From positions 1-5,533 of the forward strand of contig JABMDE010000178.1 of assembly GCA_015904055.1 (NCBI GenBank): 5,533 nucleotides of DNA, read 5' to 3'. The position numbers and the translations under genes were made by a program. Within the stretch, counting starts at the first letter, position 1. Each line of letters starts with the position of its first letter. Below, piece by piece: positions 1 through 4,235 of this stretch. A model generated the notes under the pieces. It did no database searches. It saw nothing but the letters and a program-made list of their open reading frames with translations, and was not told where the DNA came from. The stretch comes from Nitrospira sp. (GTDB lineage Bacteria > Nitrospirota > Nitrospiria > Nitrospirales > Nitrospiraceae).

Positions 1-100
1 CCAAGCAAGAGGGCAAGAAGCCGATGGCTGGGCTAGGTATGCGGGCTAGTGCAGATTGAGCTGACTGCTAGGGTAATGCCTAGTGCCGCAGCCGGGCCCG

Positions 101-130
101 TTGCCTTATAAGGATTCGCTGGCGTATGAC
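101..130 (+). promoter_or_regulatory. Weak candidate sigma-70 promoter
   Basis: TTGCCT at 101-106 and TATGAC at 125-130, separated by 18 bases, about 68 bases upstream of the start at 198. Each hexamer matches the consensus at only four of six positions, so this is a suggestion. A TATAAA at 131-136 is an alternative -10 box but lacks a well-placed -35. Confidence 0.2.
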
Positions 131-182
131 TATAAATCATTCGGTCACCATACCAGCTCTTCTTCCGATCACCTCTGTAGGC

Positions 183-189
183 AAGGAGG
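183..189 (+). promoter_or_regulatory. Ribosome binding site deciding the start at 198
   Basis: AAGGAGG, a near-perfect anti-16S match, 8 bases before the ATG at 198. It favours the short 127-residue form over the in-frame ATG at 126. Confidence 0.7.
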
Positions 190-197
190 ATGTATTC

Positions 198-581
198 ATG
201 CACACATCTGCTACAGAGTTATGTCCGGACGATCGGACGAGAAATCCCGGTTCCACCGGCGCGATTGTCCTCTCTGCATCTTGCCGTGTCCTCTTCATCG
301 ACCGGAACGTCTTCGGTCTTCTGGGTGCGCTCGATTCGGACTGGCTCGCGCCAACAGAAGCACCATTGCTCCCCTCCTGTCTCATGACCATGCTCCGGGA
401 GTTTGCAGCCCATTCAACCAGTGATCGGCGTCCTGGTTCGTTGTCAGCGCGCAGGAGTCAGTGTTTCGGACCGCGTTCGCACCCGATCCTGGTGCAAGGT
501 TTTGTGGTGTCCCATCATGAACAACGAGATAGAAAATTCGTGCTGGTCTTGTCCCGATCAAACCCCAGCACAACGGTGTAA
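198..581 (+). CDS. PAS-like sensory domain protein without output domain (hypothetical)
   Basis: A 127-residue protein. The ATG at 198 is chosen because a full AAGGAGG lies at 183-189, 8 bases upstream; the same frame is open back to an ATG at 126 that has no such site. Residues 21-45 (beginning GAIVLSASCRVLFIDRN) and 95-119 (HPILVQGFVV to KFVLVLS) read like the first and last beta strands of a small PAS-like sensor. From memory, Nitrospira genomes carry many similar proteins in which this domain is followed by a LuxR-type DNA-binding helix-turn-helix. Here the frame stops at 579-581 soon after the last strand and no helix-turn-helix follows in this frame. It may be a free-standing sensor or a truncated regulator. 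No ligand-binding residue can be named. The reading frame is probably real because of the ribosome site; the function is inferred. Confidence 0.6.
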   Translation: MHTSATELCPDDRTRNPGSTGAIVLSASCRVLFIDRNVFGLLGALDSDWLAPTEAPLLPSCLMTMLREFAAHSTSDRRPGSLSARRSQCFGPRSHPILVQGFVVSHHEQRDRKFVLVLSRSNPSTTV

Positions 582-862
582 TACCGGATCGCTCGGCGGC
601 TTTTATAGAGCTGCTTTTACATCGTCTGTCGCGTTGTGCGTCAGAACCGGGTGCCAAGGTGGCGACATTGTCCACACCAGAACGGAGGGAGTTTCTTCTG
701 AGACGGTGCCGGGCCGGAGGCGAACGGCCATGGCGCTTCGTAGTTCCTGCACGCAATCGATCTCTACCGGGCCGAGGCATATTTGTTGCTCAACTCGCTG
801 ATCACCGCCGTGACATGCACATAGGTGATCCACAATAGCGACGCACCAGGAGGGAGAAGCCC
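582..862 (+). other. Intergenic stretch with possible decayed coding sequence
   Basis: No intact gene was found. Two readings look protein-like but lack starts and lie in different frames. One runs from about 584 to 835 (with STPERREFLLRRCRAGG in it). The other runs from about 750 to 826 and includes IDLYRAEAYLLLNSLITA. They could be remnants of a regulator tail belonging to the upstream PAS-like gene, or chance. An inverted repeat at 800-830 sits near the right edge. Confidence 0.25.
800..830. repeat. 7-bp perfect inverted repeat upstream of the Cys-pair operon
   Basis: GATCACC at 800-806 and GGTGATC at 824-830 with a 17-base spacer, ending 32 bases before the ATG at 863. It could be an operator for a dimeric regulator or a hairpin in the 5' leader. 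No T-run follows, so it is not a standard terminator. Confidence 0.4.
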
Positions 863-1126
863 ATGACGGTCCATGTATGCCATTGCAATCGCTGCGGCGG
901 GATGATGGCTGAGGTCTACGGCGACTTGATGAGTCCGGATGACATGGGGATGGACGTGGTCGGGTGGCGGTGCGTGAATTGTGGAGACTATGTAGATGAG
1001 CTGGTGCTCAAGAATCGGGAAATGCAACAGAGAACAGCCCCGTTTCCCATCCGATTGGCGAAAGAGCGAGCCCCAATGCAACGTTCGGTGCCGCTGTCGA
1101 TCCAACGCCGCCGCGCCGTGGCATGA
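863..1126 (+). CDS. Small zinc-ribbon-like protein with two CxxC pairs
   Basis: An 87-residue protein with a strong ribosome site (AGGAGGGAGA, about 848-857) before ATG 863. It holds two Cys pairs, C8-x2-C11 in CHCNRCGG and C37-x2-C40 in CVNCGD, separated by an acidic, Met-rich stretch (residues 17-33). Each pair is followed by Gly, the usual layout of a zinc knuckle, so a zinc ribbon of about 35 residues is likely. The tail (residues 51-87) is basic and looks disordered. From memory, similar short proteins recur in Nitrospira genomes as hypothetical proteins. The stop at 1124-1126 overlaps an ATG at 1123, and the next Cys-rich gene starts within 30 bases, so the two are probably co-transcribed. 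A nucleic-acid or protein-binding role is a guess; no enzyme motif is seen. Confidence 0.75.
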   Translation: MTVHVCHCNRCGGMMAEVYGDLMSPDDMGMDVVGWRCVNCGDYVDELVLKNREMQQRTAPFPIRLAKERAPMQRSVPLSIQRRRAVA

Positions 1127-1155
1127 ACCGGAGGTTGCCAAGAAAGGTGGAGAAT

Positions 1156-1434
1156 ATGGCCATGGCAGGGGACGTTTCCAACGACGTGTCGCGCGAGAGG
1201 GTGGCGTGGCAGAGAGGCCTAACCAACGAGTCTCTCTTGCTTCCCTCTTGCTGCGTGTGCAGGCTCATCAGGGACGACGGAAGGTCGGATTCCACCTCTA
1301 CGACGTGGGTCACTCTGGAGACGTATCGCCAGGCCTATCATGTGCAGTCGAAGGCGCTGCTCTTTACCCATACCTATTGTCCGGATTGTCTCGCTCAGAT
1401 TCGTGACAGGCTGGCGTCTTCAAGGCATCTGTGA
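1156..1434 (+). CDS. Stand-alone CxxC/RDDG/W/FxHxxCPxC motif protein
   Basis: A 92-residue protein from ATG 1156, where AAAGGTGGAG (1143-1152) gives a ribosome site. ATG 1162 is better spaced from it, and ATG 1123 overlaps the preceding stop as ATGA but has no ribosome site; all share one frame. The core runs from C32-x2-C35 followed by RLIRDDG (36-42), through W51 and ETY (55-57), to FTHTYCPDC (70-78). This reproduces the known pattern CxxCKKIRDDxG, W, ExY, FSHGICPEC that in many Deltaproteobacteria and Nitrospirota lies at the C-terminal end of PAS or receiver proteins. Four Cys in two CxxC pairs suggest a bound zinc. An insertion of Ser/Thr residues (43-50) lengthens the usual spacing before the Trp. 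Its role even in the fused proteins is unclear to me; here it probably works with partner proteins encoded nearby. Confidence 0.75.
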   Translation: MAMAGDVSNDVSRERVAWQRGLTNESLLLPSCCVCRLIRDDGRSDSTSTTWVTLETYRQAYHVQSKALLFTHTYCPDCLAQIRDRLASSRHL

Positions 1435-1447
1435 GCCAATGTTTCTC

Positions 1448-1471
1448 TTATCCAGGATAACTCTCTGAGTT
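1448..1471. repeat. Small overlapping inverted repeats after the Cys-pair operon
   Basis: TTATCC and GGATAA (1448-1460) are separated by one base, and AACTC and GAGTT (1459-1471) by three bases. They share two bases and cannot both fold fully. They lie just after the stop at 1434 but have no following T-run, so a terminator role is weak. Confidence 0.25.
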
Positions 1472-1597
1472 AAGGCTCAAATACCGGGCTATCGGCTGAA
1501 CGTACTCTGGCGTCGGTCTTGCTAAACAGTCAATCGAATCCTTGATGTCATCCAAGATCAGAACTGAAAGTGCATCGTGTAATGACCGGAAAGGTTG

Positions 1598-1623
1598 GCG
1601 GGCTTTCACCCGCGCACATGCGC
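1598..1623 (+). promoter_or_regulatory. Stem-loops in the dodecin leader
   Basis: GCGGG (1598-1602) pairs with CCCGC (1609-1613) around a 6-base loop. GCGC (1612-1615) pairs with GCGC (1620-1623) around ACAT. The two share bases 1612-1613, so they would be alternative folds, ending about 8 bases before the ribosome site. No recognised riboswitch was identified; FMN-riboswitch conserved elements were not seen. Confidence 0.25.
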
Positions 1624-1645
1624 ATCACATGAAAGGAAGGGTCCT

Positions 1646-1846
1646 ATGTCTGTTGCCAAAATCATCGAGATCAGCGCCGACTCGTCCAAGAGTTTCGAAG
1701 ATGCCGTTGTGCAGGGCATCAGCCGGGCTTCCAAGACCATACATGGGATCAAATCAGCTTGGGTCAAGGAGCAGCATGTCGTGGTCGAAGACAACAAGGT
1801 TGTCTTGTATCGCGTGGACCTGAAGGTCACATTCGTGCTGAATTAG
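1646..1846 (+). CDS. Dodecin family protein
   Basis: A 66-residue protein, the usual dodecin length (about 65-71). The ATG at 1646 follows GAAAGGAAGG (1631-1640) and gives the typical beginning MSVAKIIEISADS; the frame is open further upstream but that part is not dodecin-like. The order is strand (2-10), helix with SFEDAVVQGISRASKTI (16-32), then two strands, IKSAWVKEQHVVV (35-47) and VVLYRVDLKVTFVLN (52-66). Dodecins assemble into hollow 12-mers that bind flavins or related compounds and buffer free flavin in the cytoplasm. In the archaeal and Thermus proteins I remember, flavin stacks on a Trp and contacts a Gln. By eye these align to S37 and R56 here, while a Trp sits two positions on at W39. 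The family assignment is secure; the ligand is uncertain. It appears monocistronic. Confidence 0.93.
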   Translation: MSVAKIIEISADSSKSFEDAVVQGISRASKTIHGIKSAWVKEQHVVVEDNKVVLYRVDLKVTFVLN

Positions 1847-1856
1847 CGAGCGTTGC

Positions 1857-1873
1857 ACAGGGCAGTCCCCTGT
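1857..1873 (+). terminator. Possible hairpin terminator after dodecin (no T-run)
   Basis: ACAGGG (1857-1862) and CCCTGT (1868-1873) form a 6-bp stem with a 5-base loop, beginning 11 bases after the dodecin stop. The following bases are CACCGG, so intrinsic termination would be inefficient. It may instead stabilise the 3' end. Confidence 0.3.
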
Positions 1874-2055
1874 CACCGGAGGTTGAGGAGGAGAGTCGCT
1901 GGTAGCCGTTTAGGCTGGGTGAGTAGTTGGTAATCTCAGGTCGGCTTGGGGCGGCCCTGCGCTGACTAGTTCTTTACAATGCTACTCAGATCATACTCGT
2001 GAGCGCTGCCGCTCTTGCCGCGCACCGGAGGTTTCCGAGTCTCCGAGCGATGCCC

Positions 2056-2070
2056 TGTGCGGCACGCACA
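2056..2070. repeat. Short GC-rich hairpin
   Basis: TGTGCG (2056-2061) and CGCACA (2065-2070) are perfectly complementary around a 3-base loop, about 150 bases beyond the CBS stop on the minus strand. No T-run lies on either side. Confidence 0.3.
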
Positions 2071-2219
2071 CCCAGGTCAGTTTCAGACGATCATTTGCGA
2101 CAGCTCTCAATCAGGAGCTAATGAAGAGGTTGAGGACTGATCCCTGACCGAAAAGACAAAATTGACACCATGACGGCTATCCATCAGTTCCGTGTGAGCC
2201 TTCTGCAAGTACTCCACAG

Positions 2220-2675
2220 CTACTCGCTGCCCTTCCCTGGCCACCAATACTTGGACGTCGCCTTCACATAGCCGAATACGGCATCTCGCCTGGAGGCAAT
2301 ACCAACCAGGGTTGTCCCTCTGACGACCGGTGCTCGAATGAGATGCTGGCTTTGAAGAAGATGGATCAAATCCTTGACCAGTAGGTCTTCGGTGACCGTG
2401 ACGACATCCTTGGTCATGATCTCTTGCGCCGTGACCCGATGAAGATCTTTCCCTTCCTCAATGGCTCGCAGCAGGTCGAACTCGCTCACCAGGCCGACGA
2501 GTGTCGAATCTTGTTTCACGATGGGCACGCTTCCGAAGTTCCGGTCGGTCATCATTTCCGCGATCGTGATCGCTTTTGTCTCCGGCCCCACTGTAAAGAC
2601 CTGATCCTCCATGACTTGTCGAACCGTCAAGACCTTGGGATCATGGGCATTCACAAAGTACTCAGCTAGTCTCAT
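2220..2675 (-). CDS. Paired CBS-domain protein
   Basis: A 151-residue cytoplasmic protein made almost entirely of two CBS domains, about residues 19-74 and 86-137. The first begins VRQVMEDQVFTV and ends GLVSEFDLLRA; the second begins AQEIMTKDVVTV and ends GIASRRDAVFGYV. Each has the S-x-x-D pattern (S64-D67, S128-D131) that contacts ribose in many nucleotide-binding CBS pairs. Such Bateman modules usually sense adenine nucleotides and regulate a partner protein; no catalytic domain is attached here. The ATG at 2675 has AAAGGA at 2682-2687 on its strand, about 6 bases upstream. The end (YVKATSKYWW, residues 136-145, then a short tail) resembles the usual end of this family. It converges with the dodecin and appears to be transcribed alone. 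The family is certain; the ligand and partner are unknown. Confidence 0.93.
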   Translation of the reverse strand: MRLAEYFVNAHDPKVLTVRQVMEDQVFTVGPETKAITIAEMMTDRNFGSVPIVKQDSTLVGLVSEFDLLRAIEEGKDLHRVTAQEIMTKDVVTVTEDLLVKDLIHLLQSQHLIRAPVVRGTTLVGIASRRDAVFGYVKATSKYWWPGKGSE

Positions 2676-2977
2676 ATGCTGTCCTTTCTTCCGACAAGGC
2701 AGTCACAATGCGTAATCCAGCAAGGTCAATGCCATAAGTCGATCCACCTTGTCCCCTAGCGCAAGTTCACGGATTCAGCCAGAATGTATGGTCAAGGCTT
2801 GATGCCGTACACACTCGACTCACCGTAGACCGTGGCAGAAGGCAACAGTATCCGGAATCGAGTTGTCCCGAATTGCTACGAGGACGACCGCATCCCTTGT
2901 CCGCAAATTCAGCCATGATACCGGGGTGGTCGCCTATATGATCACGTGGGATAAGGCACGGTCATGAATGGTGTGGT
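2676..2977. other. Intergenic region upstream of the CBS gene, no supported gene
   Basis: The stretch must hold the CBS promoter on the minus strand. A TTGACC box lies at 2729-2724, but no good -10 hexamer follows at 16-18 bases, so no promoter is called. Minus-strand readings of about 30-50 codons exist (one containing DAVVLVAIRDNSIPDT) without ribosome sites. No repeat or RNA gene was seen. Confidence 0.4.
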
Positions 2978-3331
2978 TTAGTCTTTGTGCGCGCGCTTCT
3001 TTTTCGGCTCTGCTTTTTCCTCTTCCACATCGATTACCGCGCCGGTGTCGGCATCGATATGAACCTCCATCACCTTCTTGTCCACCGTCACGACTTCGAT
3101 TTCCCACACAAGTTTCTTGTGTTTTGTTTCGAGTTCGGCTTCGACAATCGTGCCCGACACTTTCTCCGACGCTGTTTTGACCGCCTGATCGATCGTCACC
3201 TTGGCGGCGGCAGCCAGCTCAGCCTTTCCGTTCTGTCCATTGTCATCGCCATAGGCCGCTCCGGCGGCAGCCAAGGTTCCAGCTGCCAACACGATGCCCA
3301 AGGCACACACAGCGAATGGGTGTGGTCTCAT
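2978..3331 (-). CDS. Exported PepSY-domain protein
   Basis: A 117-residue protein. The ATG at 3331 is preceded by TAAGGAGGT (3344-3336 on its strand), which decides the start although the frame stays open to 3655. Residues 1-28 form a signal peptide: MRPHPF, a hydrophobic core (residues 7-26), and a likely cut after AAYG before DDNGQ. A single PepSY domain follows at about 45-102, with VTIDQAVKTASEKVSG, the strand LVWEIEVVT (75-83) and the typical VHIDADTGAVIDVEEE (90-105). The tail is highly charged, with KKKR at 110-113. PepSY domains are small secreted modules thought to inhibit or chaperone peptidases or to bind cell-envelope partners; the partner here is unknown. No lipobox Cys is present, so a soluble periplasmic location is likely. 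It is the last gene of a codirectional minus-strand group. Confidence 0.9.
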   Translation of the reverse strand: MRPHPFAVCALGIVLAAGTLAAAGAAYGDDNGQNGKAELAAAAKVTIDQAVKTASEKVSGTIVEAELETKHKKLVWEIEVVTVDKKVMEVHIDADTGAVIDVEEEKAEPKKKRAHKD

Positions 3332-3335
3332 ACAA

Positions 3336-3344
3336 ACCTCCTTA
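3336..3344 (-). promoter_or_regulatory. Ribosome binding site deciding the PepSY start
   Basis: On the minus strand this reads TAAGGAGGT, a near-perfect Shine-Dalgarno 4 bases before ATG 3331. It rules out the long upstream extension of the same frame. Confidence 0.8.
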
Positions 3345-3393
3345 ATCGAGGGTTCTCGGTGATGTGAATAGGACGAAACTGCCTGACAGGTTC

Positions 3394-3605
3394 CTACGCG
3401 TTGCATTCGAGGCCGAGATTTTCCCGCTCGGCTGAAGCTCAAAGGCCCGCTGCGCGATGTGGACGTGGAGATCGTCGCAGGGAGAAACCGGCTGACAGTG
3501 GACCGGCTCCTGTTCGGAAACAGCCGACTCCTGCTTCTGAAGAGAGTCGGCTGGCTTCTGCTTACGCAGTTCTTTCGCGGCGCGTGGCGGCATGATTCGC
3601 CCCAT
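3394..3605 (-). pseudogene. Probable frameshifted DUF2934-type gene
   Basis: From ATG 3605 (or 3593) the minus frame has a Lys/Arg-rich, Gln-rich start (MPPRAAKELRKQK from 3593) and then DDLHVHIAQRAFEL, ending at 3435. That closely matches the first helix of DUF2934 proteins (pattern DLHxxIAxRAYEL). The expected continuation (YxxRG, GxxxxDWLxAExE) is missing in this frame. Immediately after the FEL codons, the neighbouring frame reads SAERENLGLECNA and stops at 3394, which fits the end of the family (AEREI/L). The simplest reading is an internal deletion of a few dozen bases that also shifted the frame. DUF2934 proteins are short, often in multiple copies, with no known function to my knowledge. 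ATG 3605 is 9 bases after the stop of the winged-helix gene, so they were probably one transcript. The alternative is that the frame running to 3342 is a short unrelated gene. Confidence 0.45.
3521..3553. repeat. Perfect 10-bp inverted repeat (hairpin)
   Basis: CAGCCGACTC (3521-3530) and GAGTCGGCTG (3544-3553) are exact reverse complements separated by 13 bases. It lies inside the Gln-rich part of the presumed broken DUF2934-type gene. It would form a stable stem on either strand; no T-run follows. Confidence 0.6.
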
Positions 3606-3614
3606 CTGTTCTCG

Positions 3615-3827
3615 TTATGCAGAGGCATCGCAGGAGATTGTGTGTGAGACCCCATATCGGCCGGGACCCTTCGCCGTCAGTCTGACTTGTCCCGTTCGGC
3701 TCATGCGGTCGATCTCGCAAAACACCTGATTCCACGTGAGGTCGGGACATTCGAGCACGACTTCCTCAAGCGAACAGCCGGGTGAACGAACGATGACCTG
3801 CATGATTTTCTCCCTTGTCTCGTGCAT
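3615..3827 (-). CDS. Small winged-helix-like protein (conserved hypothetical)
   Basis: A 70-residue protein. The ATG at 3827 is chosen because AGGAGG lies on its strand at 3838-3833, 5 bases upstream; a TTG at 3854 in frame has no good site. The order fits a winged helix-turn-helix: helix TREKIMQVIVRS (4-15), helix SLEEVVLEC (19-27), helix TWNQVFCEIDRMSRTG (31-46), which would be the recognition helix, then a strand-turn-strand wing QVRLTAKGPGRYGV (47-60). C18, C27 and C37 are present but not in a metal-binding pattern. From memory, close relatives recur in Nitrospira as hypothetical proteins. It is first in a minus-strand group with the DUF2934-type remnant (9 bases apart) and the PepSY gene, and divergent from the NtrC-type regulator. 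A DNA-binding role is inferred from the fold only. Confidence 0.8.
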   Translation of the reverse strand: MHETREKIMQVIVRSPGCSLEEVVLECPDLTWNQVFCEIDRMSRTGQVRLTAKGPGRYGVSHTISCDASA

Positions 3828-3931
3828 AAGCGCCTCCTGGCTCTCGGCTGACAAGAAAGGCCCTTACGCATCTTGGATGCCACTGCGATTGAACTAGGAA
3901 ACAGCTGGTCAAAATGTCAGGAAGGTGTTGT

Positions 3932-3954
3932 GCTGCGCTGGTTTAGCGATCAGC
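3932..3954. repeat. Bulged hairpin in the divergent spacer
   Basis: GCTG and CGCT (3932-3939) pair with AGCG (3945-3948) and CAGC (3951-3954) around a 5-base loop, with a 2-base bulge at 3949-3950. It is about 105 bases upstream of the winged-helix start on the minus strand. It may be an operator or part of a leader. Confidence 0.35.
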
Positions 3955-4063
3955 AGCCGTTGGCTAAGATGCATCGGTCACCTGCCTGGGCGTGAGGTAT
4001 TTCGCGGCAGCGATGCAAGAAGCTCCGTAGCCGAATGCCGCATTCTAGATTCGAGTGTTTGGT

Positions 4064-4080
4064 TTGGTCCCGCCCTTGCA
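4064..4080 (+). promoter_or_regulatory. Candidate sigma-54 (-24/-12) promoter
   Basis: TTGG at 4064-4067 and TTGCA at 4076-4080 give the invariant GG (4066-4067), ten bases, GC (4078-4079) spacing of RpoN promoters. The -12 element TTGCA is a full match; the -24 element is TTGGTCC instead of TTGGCAC. Transcription would start near 4091, about 145 bases before the NtrC-type gene. This fits autoregulation of a sigma-54 activator or transcription of a small RNA leader. Confidence 0.45.
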
Positions 4081-4094
4081 GAATCTCAATTCTG
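4079..4094. repeat. 6-bp perfect inverted repeat at the presumed start site
   Basis: CAGAAT (4079-4084) and ATTCTG (4089-4094) surround the 4-base loop CTCA. It overlaps the -12 element end and the likely start point of the candidate sigma-54 promoter, so it could be an operator. Confidence 0.4.
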
Positions 4095-4105
4095 ATGGGT
4101 TGAGC

Positions 4106-4124
4106 TATGCCAAATTGGGGCATA
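4106..4124. repeat. 6-bp perfect inverted repeat in the leader
   Basis: TATGCC (4106-4111) and GGCATA (4119-4124) surround a 7-base loop. It overlaps the CATAAT box (4121-4126), so a protein bound here could block a sigma-70 start; alternatively it is a leader RNA hairpin. Confidence 0.4.
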
Positions 4125-4235
4125 ATGCAGCAGTCGGATTGGTTTGCTGTAGCATTTTGATACAACAATGCGTGATCCTCTCTGTAAAGATGACGAGCCT
4201 TTCTTTCTCTGTCTTATCGTTGGTTGGAGAACACC

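Larger units (their letters stand above)
1847..2219. other. Convergent intergenic region, no supported gene
   Basis: The spacer lies between the converging 3' ends of the dodecin and CBS genes. It contains a hairpin at 1857-1873, two copies of CACCGGAGGTT (1874-1884, 2023-2033) and a hairpin at 2056-2070. No canonical terminator with a T-run was seen. A minus-strand reading continues past the CBS stop in another frame to 2107 but has no start of its own. Confidence 0.5.
3828..4235. other. Divergent regulatory region
   Basis: This 408-bp spacer holds no supported gene and must carry the promoters of both the winged-helix gene (minus) and the NtrC-type gene (plus). Structures seen are a bulged hairpin at 3932-3954, a 7-bp inverted repeat TGCATCG/CGATGCA at 3970-3976 and 4011-4017, a sigma-54-like promoter at 4064-4080, and a chain of inverted repeats from 4079 to 4171. 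A sigma-70-like CATAAT at 4121-4126 pairs only poorly with TTGAGC at 4100-4105 (15-base spacer). Confidence 0.6.

Noticed and set aside
1..59. Possible C-terminal end of an upstream gene (a frame stopping at 57-59)
   Set aside because: Only 18 codons are visible, with no recognisable family; all three forward frames stop within this stretch, so no choice can be supported.
403..801. Overlapping plus and minus frames of 132 codons
   Set aside because: They overlap the better supported gene at 198-581, lack ribosome sites and show no domain.
1598..1645. Flavin riboswitch upstream of the dodecin
   Set aside because: Only short stems are present; the conserved multi-helix FMN aptamer elements were not found.
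1542..1823. Plus-strand frame of 93 codons overlapping the dodecin
   Set aside because: It is a shadow of the dodecin in another frame, with no ribosome site and Ser/Arg-rich content.
2107..2260. Minus-strand reading past the CBS stop in another frame (includes VEYLQKAHTELMDSRHG)
   Set aside because: It looks protein-like but has no start, overlaps the intact CBS end, and the CBS protein already ends as its family does; a stop-free run of this length is expected by chance.
3401..3647. Plus-strand frames (one with VEIVAGRNRLTVDRLLFG) opposite the remnant
   Set aside because: There is no ribosome site and no family resemblance; the hydrophobic reading is produced by the complement of the Gln/Ser-rich minus frame.
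3332..3655. Upstream extension of the PepSY frame to 225 residues
   Set aside because: The extension is Ser/Arg-rich with no signal, whereas ATG 3331 has a near-perfect ribosome site and begins a clear signal peptide.
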